Positions 30,557-38,428 of a stretch of DNA of 44,891 nt are shown piece after piece. Below the pieces are notes generated by a model. It did no database searches, had not been told where the DNA came from, and saw only the letters and a list, made by a program, of their open reading frames with translations. Source of the DNA: Candidatus Uhrbacteria bacterium RIFOXYB12_FULL_58_10 (GTDB lineage Bacteria > Patescibacteriota > Patescibacteriia > UBA9934 > GWF2-40-263); assembly GCA_943359455.1 (NCBI GenBank), contig CALRHL010000006.1, forward strand, positions 1 to 44,891, given 5' to 3'. The translations under genes and the position numbers were made by a program. Within the stretch, counting starts at the first letter, position 1. Each line of letters starts with the position of its first letter.

Positions 30557-31846
30557 ATGATTACATCAACGATTGAAATTCTTCCAAAAAACTCCATAAA
30601 AATTACCGTCACGGTTCCGCACGACGATGTTCTTCCTCACCTCGATGACGCAGCAACGCGTATTTCGGAGCAGACTTCGATTCCAGGATTTCGTCCAGGA
30701 CGCGCGGGGTATGACGTCGTGAAGGCTCGTGTTGGTGAAATGAAAATTTATGAGGAGGCTTTGGAAACGGTCGTGCGTAAATCCTATGTAGACGCACTCA
30801 CCTTACACGACGTCGAAACGGTTGGATCACCAAAAATCGACATGGTGAAACTTGCGCCAGGAAACGATATTATTTTTACCGCCGAAGTCGCGCTCATGCC
30901 AAAAATTACAAAACTTGCTGACTGGCACACGCTTACAGCTGCGAAGCAATCCAGAGAGGTAGTCGATGCGGATATTGCAACAGCGCTCAAAGATTTACAA
31001 CGCATGCAAACAAAAGAAATCCGTGCTGAGTCAGACAAAACCGTCACGGCGATCGACAAAGCCGTTGTTTCCATGAACATGAAAAAAGGAGGTGTTCCTG
31101 TTGAGGGAGGACAATCACCAAATCATGCGGTCTATCTGACTGAGGATTACTACGTTCCTGGATTCAAAGAGCAGGTTGTTGGGATGAAAGAAGGAGAACA
31201 AAAAACATTCACTCTTACCTTCCCAGAAAATCACACGAGCAAATTTCTCGCAGGACATCCTGTTGAGTTTGATATTACGGTGAAAGAAATCTTTAAGCTT
31301 GAGCATCCAGAACTCGACGACGCGTTTGCAGCGTCTCTCGGACAAAAAGACATGGAAGCGTTGCGTGCCATATTGAAGAATAATATTTCTGGAGAAAAAG
31401 AAAACGAAGCAAAAGGACGTGAGGAACGCGAAATGCTCGAATTACTCTCAAAGGAATCCCGCTTCGACGACTTCCCAGATCTGCTCGTGAACGACGAAAT
31501 CAACAAGATGATTCACGAGCTTGAACAAGGAGCAACCGAGCAGGGAATGGAATTTCCGGAGTATCTGAAGTCAATCAAAAAAACAATCGCCGACCTCAAA
31601 ATAGAATTTACTCCTCAAGCCTTATTGCGTATTAAAGTCGCACTTATCTTGCGAGAGTTGATCAAATCCGAATCCATCGAACTCACCGAAAAAGAGGTCG
31701 ATGAAGCGCTCGACAAAATCGCCGAGAAACACGAAGATAAAGAATCTCGTGACCGTATCTATCATCCTGAATATCGAGGCTACGTCGAGTACACATTAAA
31801 AAATCGTAAAGCGATCGAAAAACTACGGGAGGCAATGGTAAAGTAA
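30557..31846 (+). CDS. tig: Trigger factor
   Basis: A 429-aa ribosome-associated chaperone and prolyl isomerase. The N-terminal ribosome-binding signature is SIPGFRPGRAGYDVV (residues about 41-55). The FKBP-like PPIase domain (about 150-245) includes YYVPGFKEQVVGMKEGEQKTFTLTFPENH. A long helical C-terminal chaperone domain follows. Length is normal. There is no clear Shine-Dalgarno before ATG 30557, and the leader is about 27 nt. No clpP/clpX follows; a bidirectional terminator closes the unit. Confidence 0.95.
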   Translation: MITSTIEILPKNSIKITVTVPHDDVLPHLDDAATRISEQTSIPGFRPGRAGYDVVKARVGEMKIYEEALETVVRKSYVDALTLHDVETVGSPKIDMVKLAPGNDIIFTAEVALMPKITKLADWHTLTAAKQSREVVDADIATALKDLQRMQTKEIRAESDKTVTAIDKAVVSMNMKKGGVPVEGGQSPNHAVYLTEDYYVPGFKEQVVGMKEGEQKTFTLTFPENHTSKFLAGHPVEFDITVKEIFKLEHPELDDAFAASLGQKDMEALRAILKNNISGEKENEAKGREEREMLELLSKESRFDDFPDLLVNDEINKMIHELEQGATEQGMEFPEYLKSIKKTIADLKIEFTPQALLRIKVALILRELIKSESIELTEKEVDEALDKIAEKHEDKESRDRIYHPEYRGYVEYTLKNRKAIEKLREAMVK

Positions 31847-31848
31847 TC

Positions 31849-31880
31849 AAAAAATCCCCGATCATCGTCGGGGATTTTTC
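31849..31880. terminator. Bidirectional terminator between tig and the membrane protein gene
   Basis: AAAAATCCCCGA (31850-31861)/TCGGGGATTTTT (31868-31879), with T runs on both strands. Confidence 0.92.
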
Positions 31881-31881
31881 A

Positions 31882-32568
31882 TTATCTTTCCTCTGGTATG
31901 TTTTTCCCGTATGCGGATTGAAATTTTTTGATTGCTTTTGAACCATAACGATCGTCTTTCCAAAGCATTTCCATTGGAATGAGACTCACAAGAATTGCCA
32001 TGAACGTAAGAAAGGTGCGCCCAGATGAGCCGAGGTGTTCTGCAGGAACAAGAAGAAGCCCCATGAGACAAGAAAGGACGACGAGTAATAGAAACCAGTC
32101 GTAAGGAGCGAGGCCACAAGTCAGTTCAAACTGGATGAGTTGTCGACCAAGGGTCAAATCCTGAAGAGTCTGAAGAAGATCGGCGTACAAGATTCCTTCT
32201 TTCTCTGTTTTCGGATTGAATGCGTAGATCGCATGAGATAGCTTACGAAATGCATCTGTCGACGTATGGTGCGATAAAAATTCATCTTCAATCATTTGCT
32301 CATATTCACGAAGCAACCCATCAATTTTTTTTAAAAATGGCTCTGGGAGCTGTTCACACACATGGTGAATATGTCGTAGCCTTGCGAGTTCTACATTCAC
32401 ATTTGTCCGAAGCTTCCCACGCCGAGCTACCGCTTTGTCAATAAGAAACGCAATTGTCAGCGAATAAATCCAAAGCGCCGCCTCCACAAGCAAAGAAAAA
32501 TCCCCTGTAAATGGAGCTGCGAGCACCGTGATAACGAGTGCAACGAAAAGGATCAAAAGAAATCGCAT
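31882..32568 (-). CDS. Membrane protein with DUF4239-like layout
   Basis: A 228-aa protein. Two membrane helices lie at the N-terminus (about residues 3-20 and 26-45). A cytoplasmic helical domain follows (about 50-145). Two more helices are near 155-200 (WFLLLVVLSCLMGLLLV, FLTFMAILVSLIPMEML), then a basic tail. The 2+2 helix layout with a central soluble region resembles DUF4239/bestrophin-like proteins. I rely on topology, not on a motif. An extended -10 (TGA-TATACT) ends about 12 bp before the ATG, so the leader is only about 6 nt. Confidence 0.6.
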   Translation of the reverse strand: MRFLLILFVALVITVLAAPFTGDFSLLVEAALWIYSLTIAFLIDKAVARRGKLRTNVNVELARLRHIHHVCEQLPEPFLKKIDGLLREYEQMIEDEFLSHHTSTDAFRKLSHAIYAFNPKTEKEGILYADLLQTLQDLTLGRQLIQFELTCGLAPYDWFLLLVVLSCLMGLLLVPAEHLGSSGRTFLTFMAILVSLIPMEMLWKDDRYGSKAIKKFQSAYGKNIPEER

Positions 32569-32624
32569 AGAATTGAGAATAGTATATCACAATCCACTAT
32601 TCAGTTGTATCTACAACGGTCTCA

Positions 32625-32653
32625 TTGCAAATTTTTTTTGACGGAGATACGAT
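32625..32653 (+). promoter_or_regulatory. Promoter of the nfo operon
   Basis: TTGCAA (32625-32630), a T-rich 17-bp spacer, TACGAT (32648-32653). The predicted start is about 6 nt before ATG 32666, so there is no Shine-Dalgarno. Confidence 0.55.
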
Positions 32654-32665
32654 AGATGTCTCATT

Positions 32666-33505
32666 ATGAAATTTGGTGCGCATGTATCAGCGGCAGGGGG
32701 CGTATGGAACGCCCCGATCAATGCAGGAAAGCTTCAGTGTGAAGTCCTGCAGATGTTTTCACGTCCGCCGCAAGGAGGAGAGCCGTCTGTGCTTACGGAT
32801 GAGATTGTGAAACAGTTTCAAGATGCGATGCATAAAAATAACATTGAACGTGCTTATATTCATGGAGTCTATTACGTCAATTTAGCGAGTGGTCAGAAAA
32901 GAATCAGTAATAATTCGATTCGGGTGTTGCGTGACGAACTTGAACGTGGAAGTAAACTTGGCTGTCATGCCGTCATGTTTCATCCGGGCTCAGCAAAGGA
33001 CGTTGGAGAAGAAAAAGGTGTTAAGATGGTCATTGATGGACTCAATCGCATCATGGACTCATATACGGGATCGTGTAAATTGCTCCTTGAAATTTCTGCG
33101 GGCGCTGGCATGATTATGGGTGATACATTTGAAGAAATCGCTCTGTTCCTTGATGGCGCGGAACGTGGAAAAGAAATTGGTGTGTGTTTTGACACGCAAC
33201 ACGCCTTTGCCTCTGGGTACGATCTTCGCACAAAAGATGATGTCGACGCAACGTTCAAACAATTTGATAAAATCATTGGATTAAAAAAACTCGTTGCCTC
33301 GCATTGCAATGATTCTAAAATAGAATTCAACGGCCACAAAGACCGCCATGAGCATCTCGGACAGGGGAAAATTGGTTTAGGCGGATTCAAAGCGATCGTC
33401 GCACATCCAAAACTCCAACATCTTGATCTCATTTTAGAAACGCCGTGGGATGGACCGATTGAGAAAGACATGGGGATATTAAAGAAATTTAGAGGAAATT
33501 TATGA
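32666..33505 (+). CDS. nfo: Endonuclease IV
   Basis: A 279-aa AP endonuclease with a TIM-barrel fold and a trinuclear zinc site. Visible motifs are MKFGAHVSAAGG at the start, AYIHGVYYVNLAS, AVMFHPGSA, LLEISAG (Glu ligand), GVCFDTQHAFASGYD (Asp/His), ASHCNDSK, the hallmark KDRHEHLGQGKIG, and LILETPW (Glu). All metal ligands appear present. It acts after glycosylases such as the AAG-type enzyme at 29762. It is first of three overlapping genes (the stop overlaps the next ATG). Confidence 0.96.
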   Translation: MKFGAHVSAAGGVWNAPINAGKLQCEVLQMFSRPPQGGEPSVLTDEIVKQFQDAMHKNNIERAYIHGVYYVNLASGQKRISNNSIRVLRDELERGSKLGCHAVMFHPGSAKDVGEEKGVKMVIDGLNRIMDSYTGSCKLLLEISAGAGMIMGDTFEEIALFLDGAERGKEIGVCFDTQHAFASGYDLRTKDDVDATFKQFDKIIGLKKLVASHCNDSKIEFNGHKDRHEHLGQGKIGLGGFKAIVAHPKLQHLDLILETPWDGPIEKDMGILKKFRGNL

Positions 33506-34299
33506 TGTCTAAAGCTGCAAAAGTTGCTGTCGCAGCCGCGAAAGAAGCGGGAGGAATTTTGATGTCTGCGTATGCAGGGACAACAAAGGAGATGGGAGTA
33601 GAATTTAAAAAATTTCGCGAACCAGTTTCCATTGCAGATTTTGCAAGTAATGACGCGATTATCCGACGACTGAGCAAAGCGTTTCCAGACGATGCAATTT
33701 TGAGCGAGGAATCGAATGGGGCAGAAACAATTGGAACAAAAACCGTTTGGGTTATCGATCCACTCGATGGAACGTCAAACTTTATCAATCACATTCCTCT
33801 CTTTGCTGTCACGATTGCACGGCTTGAAAATGGTGTGCCGACGGTCGGGATCATTTATGACCCTGTACACGAAGAACTTTATGTAGCAGAAAAAGGACAG
33901 GGAGCAACATTGAATGGAAAACCAATGCGAACTTCAATCCGTGATGTCACACGTGGTGCGATGCTTTTCGCGGGACGTGGATATCGAGACCATGATCGCA
34001 TTAAGCATGGAAAGATTATCTACACACTAGAACGCCGAACTCCGTATTTCCGCCGTCTTGGCAGCGCCGCCATCATGCTTCTGTCTGTCGCAGCCGGACG
34101 TGCTGACGCCGTGATCCTCACAGGAAGCAAGCCTTGGGATACGGTCGCAGGAGTACTCCTCGTCGAAGAAGCCGGTGGACGTGTCACCGATTATCTCGGG
34201 AAAAAGTGGACACATCGAAGCGAAGACATGATTGCGTCTAATGGGCCAATTCACACAGGAATCGTGAGTGTGACAAAACAGAGACTGCGACCACTATGA
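33502..34299 (+). CDS. Inositol monophosphatase family phosphatase
   Basis: A 265-aa Mg2+/Li+-dependent sugar-phosphatase family protein. Metal-site motifs are intact: PVSIAD (D46), ILSEE (E69/E70), VWVIDPLDGTSNF (D86, D89) and GSKPWDTVAGVLLVEEAGG (Asp near 211). Family members hydrolyse inositol-1-phosphate, fructose-1,6-bisphosphate or 3'-phosphoadenosine phosphates, and the substrate cannot be told apart here. It lies between nfo and DUF167 with 4-bp ATGA overlaps at both ends, implying translational coupling. Confidence 0.92.
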   Translation: MMSKAAKVAVAAAKEAGGILMSAYAGTTKEMGVEFKKFREPVSIADFASNDAIIRRLSKAFPDDAILSEESNGAETIGTKTVWVIDPLDGTSNFINHIPLFAVTIARLENGVPTVGIIYDPVHEELYVAEKGQGATLNGKPMRTSIRDVTRGAMLFAGRGYRDHDRIKHGKIIYTLERRTPYFRRLGSAAIMLLSVAAGRADAVILTGSKPWDTVAGVLLVEEAGGRVTDYLGKKWTHRSEDMIASNGPIHTGIVSVTKQRLRPL

Positions 34300-34523
34300 T
34301 CATCACGGTACACATCAAACCGTCCGCGCGGAAAAATGAGATTGTTTGGCTCGATGAAACAACAGCAAAAATTTCTGTCACAGCGGCGCCAGAGAAGGGA
34401 CGGGCAAACGAGGCAATGATCGAGATACTTGCGAGTTCACTAAAAATAGCCAAATCGCGCTTGCAAATCGTGCGAGGTGCAACGACTCGGTTGAAACAGG
34501 TATGTATAGATGTAGACTCTTAA
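34296..34523 (+). CDS. DUF167 (YggU) family protein
   Basis: A 75-aa protein with the DUF167 signature: VHIKPSARKNEI at the start, then ISVTAAPEKGRANEAMIEILA and SRLQIVRGATTRLKQV. Length and the 'kvtApPvkGkANeal...vl.G..sr.K.v' pattern fit the family, whose function is unknown. It ends the nfo operon. Confidence 0.9.
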   Translation: MIITVHIKPSARKNEIVWLDETTAKISVTAAPEKGRANEAMIEILASSLKIAKSRLQIVRGATTRLKQVCIDVDS

Positions 34524-34534
34524 TTCCTTTGCCT

Positions 34535-34588
34535 ATGACCGAAAATTGCCCAGTATGCCAGGCCGACCCGTGCACATGCACGAGTTAG
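34535..34588 (+). CDS. 17-aa Cys-rich micro-ORF
   Basis: ATG 34535 to TAG 34588 encodes MTENCPVCQADPCTCTS, with four cysteines in a CPxC-x4-CxC pattern that could bind one Zn2+ or Fe. It lies 11 bp after the DUF167 stop and before the operon terminator, so it is on the same transcript. No Shine-Dalgarno is visible. It could be a real microprotein or the stranded C-terminus of a lost gene. Confidence 0.4.
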   Translation: MTENCPVCQADPCTCTS

Positions 34589-34608
34589 GTCAGTAAAGGA
34601 CAAAAAAG

Positions 34609-34640
34609 AACCCTCGTCAGATCGACGGGGGTTTTTGTTT
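34609..34640 (+). terminator. Terminator of the nfo operon
   Basis: AACCCTCGTC (34609-34618)/GACGGGGGTT (34624-34633) with one T-G pair, followed by TTTTTGTTT. Confidence 0.88.
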
Positions 34641-34667
34641 GGTGATGCGAAAAATCCCATCTATTCT

Positions 34668-34916
34668 TCAACGATCTGGGACTGGGTCCATCCCTCCTTT
34701 TGAAAGCGGATTACAGCGCAATATTCTCCATGTTGTATACACCCCACCTTTGAAGACTCCGTGTTTGGCTATGCAGTCGTAGCCATACTGAGAACAAGTC
34801 GGATGAAAACGACAGAAACCTTCTGGATAAAAACGTTTGGGCCAGCCATGATCGAAAGAAAGTGTGCGTTGATACAACTGGATCGACCATAAGATGATAA
34901 TTCGGGCGAGATTCAT
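34668..34916 (-). CDS. yidD: Membrane protein insertion efficiency factor YidD
   Basis: An 82-aa YidD family protein. The core FHPTCSQYGYDCIAKHG and WRILRCNPLSKGGMDPVP match the family (conserved Cys, HPTCSxY, RCxPxxxGGxDPVP). An N-terminal amphipathic/hydrophobic helix (ARIIILWSIQLYQ) attaches it to the membrane near the YidC insertase. Its ATG overlaps the rnpA stop, the usual order at bacterial origins. No yidC gene lies next to it in this window. Confidence 0.95.
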   Translation of the reverse strand: MNLARIIILWSIQLYQRTLSFDHGWPKRFYPEGFCRFHPTCSQYGYDCIAKHGVFKGGVYTTWRILRCNPLSKGGMDPVPDR

Positions 34917-35251
34917 AACAACCCTCCTTTCTTGAATCCAGTAACAATATGCTGTTCGAGTTCTGCAAATGTCTTCCCAATCGCTTCTTTTCGCACAAGC
35001 ATCATCACATCAAACCCTGGCTTGATCTGATCGAGACGCAAACGAATGATCTCGCGGATGATACGACGAACGCGATTACGAACCACAGCACTCTTAGAAA
35101 CTTTCAATCCAACGACAACAGCAAACCGCGACTCCGACAATCCGTTACGGCGATACTTGAATCCTGCACATACATCAAAAACGCCCTTGCCTTTGGCAAA
35201 GAGCGTCTTAATGTCTTTATCGAGATGAAGTCGGTGAGACTTCGGCAACAT
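34913..35251 (-). CDS. rnpA: Ribonuclease P protein component
   Basis: A 112-aa protein. The RNA-binding signature AVVRNRVRRIIREIIR (residues about 55-70, the RNR motif) and FAVVVGLKVSKS match RnpA. The N-terminus MLPKSHRL is also typical. It helps the RNase P RNA bind pre-tRNA. It is in an rpmH-rnpA-yidD operon, with a 4-bp overlap with yidD and 19 bp after rpmH. The rnpB RNA gene is not in the window. Confidence 0.94.
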   Translation of the reverse strand: MLPKSHRLHLDKDIKTLFAKGKGVFDVCAGFKYRRNGLSESRFAVVVGLKVSKSAVVRNRVRRIIREIIRLRLDQIKPGFDVMMLVRKEAIGKTFAELEQHIVTGFKKGGLL

Positions 35252-35270
35252 AGTTCGACCTGTTCAAACA

Positions 35271-35423
35271 TTATTTCTTGACGGCTTGGACGCTAATTCG
35301 TTTGCGGCCTTTTGCACGACGACGTTTCAAAACGTTTTGTCCTGCCGTTGTGCGCATACGAACACGGAATCCATGTACTTTGGCGCGTTTCGCTTTTTTC
35401 GGTTGATATGTTCGCTTTGGCAT
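35271..35423 (-). CDS. rpmH: Ribosomal protein L34
   Basis: A 50-aa very basic protein ([20 protein letters not shown]...) with [26 protein letters not shown], the L34 signature. It is slightly longer at both ends than the E. coli protein. It is divergent from dnaA, as at most bacterial origins, and driven by the extended -10 promoter at 35444-35472. Confidence 0.96.
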   Translation of the reverse strand: MPKRTYQPKKAKRAKVHGFRVRMRTTAGQNVLKRRRAKGRKRISVQAVKK

Positions 35424-35443
35424 AGAATTTGTTTACAAAACAG

Positions 35444-35472
35444 ACTCTATCACACCATCCCCATCTTATCAA
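35444..35472 (-). promoter_or_regulatory. Promoter of rpmH-rnpA-yidD
   Basis: On the minus strand: TTGATA (35467-35472), 17 bp, and the extended -10 TGA-TAGAGT (-10 at 35444-35449). The -35 overlaps the DnaA-box-like TTATCAACC at 35466-35474, so DnaA could repress it. Confidence 0.65.
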
Positions 35473-35536
35473 CCCCATCCACACACTATCCCCACATACT
35501 CATCACCAATTTGCCCACTTGCTCTTCTGTGGATAA
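35466..35536. other. DnaA-box cluster upstream of dnaA
   Basis: One perfect DnaA box TGTGGATAA (35528-35536, reverse of TTATCCACA) and weaker sites TTATCAACC (35466-35474) and TATCCCCACA (35487-35496). It may be part of the origin or serve dnaA autoregulation. The rest of 35424-35586 is C/A-rich and gene-free. Confidence 0.7.
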
Positions 35537-35586
35537 ATGTTTAAGATAGCACCTGTCATCTTTAAGGACGCTTTCAAATACGTTCT

Positions 35587-37020
35587 ATGAATACCAACGA
35601 ACTGTGGCAGGCGGTTCTTGGAGAGCTGGAGCTCACACTCAGCCGTGTTAATTTTACCACGTGGTTTCGAAGTACCTTTATTCTTTCTTACGATGGCGGG
35701 CAACTCTGTATTGGGGTGCCAAACATGTTTACAAAAGCGTGGCTTGAAAAAAAATATCACAAAGAAATTTATCAATGCCTGCAAACACACACAAATAATG
35801 GAATTAAACTTATTTGTTATAAAGTAGAATCACGAGCCGGTGCCCCACAAAATATTCCTGATCGCAACGAACCTGTTACGGTTATTGTGAAAGATCAGGA
35901 GTCTTCTCACGAACCTGTTCGTCAGGCACCTAATTTCAATACACAAACGGCTGTTCATACGACTCATGCCGAGCCAATGCATCAACATCTTGGTGAATTT
36001 TCGCTCAATGCTAAGTACGATTTTAATAATTTTGTCGTCGGGAAGCAAAATGAGCTTGCACACGCCGCTGCACAAGCCGTTGTTTCTCAACCGGGAGGGG
36101 TCTATAACCCACTTTTTATCTACGGAGGCGTAGGGCTAGGGAAAACGCACCTTTTACAGGCTGTTGGGAACGAAATCGTTCGAAAAAATAACGATGCAAA
36201 GGTTTTATACGTCACGTGTGAGCGTTTTACGAATGATTTTATCAATGCGGTACGTTCTGGAAAGGCAAAAGAGTTCAAAAATCAGTACCGAACCGTAGAT
36301 GTGTTACTCATCGACGACATTCAGTTCATTACGGGTAAAGAAGGGACACAAGAAGAATTTTTTCACACATTTAACCAGCTTCACCAAACAAACAAACAGG
36401 TTGTCATCTCTTCCGATCGTCCCCCAAAAGCCATTCTTGGCCTCGAAAACAGACTTGCCTCACGACTTGGTCAAGGAATGCTCGCAGACGTAGGAAGTCC
36501 AGATTTCGAAACACGTGTCGCTATTCTCGATGCAAAATGCCGAGAAAAATCCTTCCCGCTCAATCATGAAATCTTGCATCACGTTGCAACACTCGTCCAA
36601 AACAACGTTCGTGAACTCGAAGGGGCACTTAACAAGATTATTGCCTTCCACCAGTTCAAAAATCTCATCCCAACGATCGAAACGGTTCGTCCTATCCTCA
36701 CATCGTTCCAACCGAACTCTTCCAAAAAGAATGTAACGCCTCGCCAGCTTATTGCGGTTGTCGCAACCTATTTCGATCTTCATATAGAAGACATTCTTGG
36801 AAAAAGCCGAGAAAAACGTCTCGCTTTTCCACGCCAAATCGTCATGTATCTCATGCGTGAAGAGATGAAATCGAGCTATCCATCGATTGGTTCAGAACTT
36901 GGAGGTCGCGACCACACAACCGCCATGCATGCCTACGGAAAAATTTCTGGAATCGTTAATGAGGATGAAAAACTACAGCACGACCTCGAGCTTATCAAGC
37001 AACGTCTTTACGCTCTCTAG
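35587..37020 (+). CDS. dnaA: Chromosomal replication initiator DnaA
   Basis: A 477-aa protein of normal length. Domain I (1-80) begins MNTNELWQAVLGELELTLS. A variable domain II follows (about 90-135). The AAA+ domain has Walker A GGVGLGKTH (about 180), Walker B VLLIDDIQF, sensor/arginine region SSDRPPKAI and RLASRLGQGM. Domain IV has the DNA-binding signature GGRDHTTAMHAYGKI (about 439-453). It melts the origin and recruits the helicase. DnaA boxes lie on both sides of the gene. Confidence 0.98.
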   Translation: MNTNELWQAVLGELELTLSRVNFTTWFRSTFILSYDGGQLCIGVPNMFTKAWLEKKYHKEIYQCLQTHTNNGIKLICYKVESRAGAPQNIPDRNEPVTVIVKDQESSHEPVRQAPNFNTQTAVHTTHAEPMHQHLGEFSLNAKYDFNNFVVGKQNELAHAAAQAVVSQPGGVYNPLFIYGGVGLGKTHLLQAVGNEIVRKNNDAKVLYVTCERFTNDFINAVRSGKAKEFKNQYRTVDVLLIDDIQFITGKEGTQEEFFHTFNQLHQTNKQVVISSDRPPKAILGLENRLASRLGQGMLADVGSPDFETRVAILDAKCREKSFPLNHEILHHVATLVQNNVRELEGALNKIIAFHQFKNLIPTIETVRPILTSFQPNSSKKNVTPRQLIAVVATYFDLHIEDILGKSREKRLAFPRQIVMYLMREEMKSSYPSIGSELGGRDHTTAMHAYGKISGIVNEDEKLQHDLELIKQRLYAL

Positions 37021-37080
37021 ATCTATCAACAACATCTGGACAACCCTGTGGCGAGACGTGTGTGAGCCTCTGGAAAAGTC

Positions 37081-37258
37081 TGTGGATAAATAATGTGTTC
37101 AAGGATACATCAAAGCGATCCCACGTTTTACCCCTGTCATCTCTTCAACCTTTCCACAGACAATTTCATCAATTTCTTCTATCTACTTAGCGAAATTTCA
37201 TACTCTATCCACTTCATCCACTCCCTTATTACTACTATTGTTTACTCTTATATATAAA
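37081..37258. other. Probable replication origin (oriC) between dnaA and dnaN
   Basis: It contains a perfect DnaA box TGTGGATAA (37081-37089) and near-boxes CTTTCCACA (about 37150), CTATCCACT (37205-37213) and TCATCCACT (37214-37222). Next are a short C-rich step (37223-37225), triplets TTA-TTA-CTA-CTA (37226-37238; TAGTAGTAATAA on the other strand, as in DnaA-trios) and the AT-rich TATATATAAAA (37250-37259). Box, GC step, trios, AT-rich stretch is the order of the bacterial basal unwinding system. Confidence 0.75.
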
Positions 37259-37282
37259 ACCTTCTAATAACGGTAACTGGAT

Positions 37283-38416
37283 ATGAAGCTGACGTGTACT
37301 CGAGATAATTTGCATCAAGGATTGTCGATCGTAAGTCATTTAACGAGCAAAAATGTTAACTTACCGATCTTACAAAACGTCTTGGTAAAAGCAGAAGGTG
37401 GAACGATAAAATTTACAACGACAAATCTTGAAATCGCGGTGAGCTGTGTGATTCGAGGAAAGGTAGATGAGGCGGGTGAAGTGACGATTCCATCAAAATT
37501 ATTTTACGATTACGTTTCGCTGATTCCAAACGATACGGTGGTTATCGATGCGGATCGTGAGAGTATTAAAGTGATCTGTGGAAATCATAAAACGAAAATG
37601 AATGGACTCATCGCATCAGAATTCCCACTCGTTCCACAAGTTCAAGGAAATCGGTCGTATAAAATTCCCGCAGAAGATTTACGTACAGCTCTCTCACAGG
37701 TCGTGTTTGCTGTTTCGACCAATGAGTCCCGTCCGGAGCTTACGGGTGTCCTGATGCAGTTTAAAGCTGGTACAGGGGAAGGGAGACTCACACTGGCGGC
37801 GACTGATTCTTACCGATTAGCGGAACGCACCGTGCCTGTGATCACCGTTATTGAAAAAGACGACTCCATGATCGTCCCTTCACGATCCCTTCTTGAAGTC
37901 AGTCGCATTCTTTCGGTGTTTCGTGATGATGTCGAGTGTCCTCCATCGATTGAGATGACTATTTCTGACAGTCAGATTGTTTTTTCATACGGCCCTGTGG
38001 AGCTTACAAGCCGTATTATTGAAGGAAACTATCCAGATTATCATCAAATCATCCCTTCGGAGTTCAAAACAAACGCGATGATTGATCGTGATGACCTCAT
38101 TCGTTCTGTAAAAACAGCAAGTTTATTCTCAAAAAATAATCTGTTCGATGTTGCGTTTGAATTTGATCCAACAACAAAACAATTATCACTGAAGGCAACA
38201 GATGCCGCTCGTGGTGAAAATACAACATTATGTGGAGCAGATATTTCTGGACAGGCAAATTTGGTTACCCTAAACTATCGCTATCTACTGGATGGATTAA
38301 ATTCAATGTCTTCGGAGCACGTATTATTTCGTATGATTGATACGGCGAATCCATGCGTGATTACTCCGAGCGGTTCTGAAAATCATTTATATCTCGTGAT
38401 GCCGATTCGGCAGTAA
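37283..38416 (+). CDS. dnaN: DNA polymerase III beta sliding clamp
   Basis: A 377-aa protein. It begins MKLTCTRDNLHQGLSIVSHLTS and has the three-domain clamp pattern, with LPILQNVLVKA, FPLVPQV, SRPELTGVLM, LAATDSYRLAER, IEGNYPDYHQIIP and a C-terminus ending LYLVMPIRQ (family 'vMPmr'). It encircles DNA and tethers the polymerase; HolA at 10091 is its loader. It lies 262 bp after dnaA, across the probable origin. Confidence 0.97.
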   Translation: MKLTCTRDNLHQGLSIVSHLTSKNVNLPILQNVLVKAEGGTIKFTTTNLEIAVSCVIRGKVDEAGEVTIPSKLFYDYVSLIPNDTVVIDADRESIKVICGNHKTKMNGLIASEFPLVPQVQGNRSYKIPAEDLRTALSQVVFAVSTNESRPELTGVLMQFKAGTGEGRLTLAATDSYRLAERTVPVITVIEKDDSMIVPSRSLLEVSRILSVFRDDVECPPSIEMTISDSQIVFSYGPVELTSRIIEGNYPDYHQIIPSEFKTNAMIDRDDLIRSVKTASLFSKNNLFDVAFEFDPTTKQLSLKATDAARGENTTLCGADISGQANLVTLNYRYLLDGLNSMSSEHVLFRMIDTANPCVITPSGSENHLYLVMPIRQ

Positions 38417-38428
38417 TTATCTATCTTT

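Noticed and set aside
35271-35549. Plus-strand ORF over rpmH and the DnaA-box region
   Set aside because: It overlaps the unmistakable L34 gene and the promoter/DnaA-box region on the other strand.
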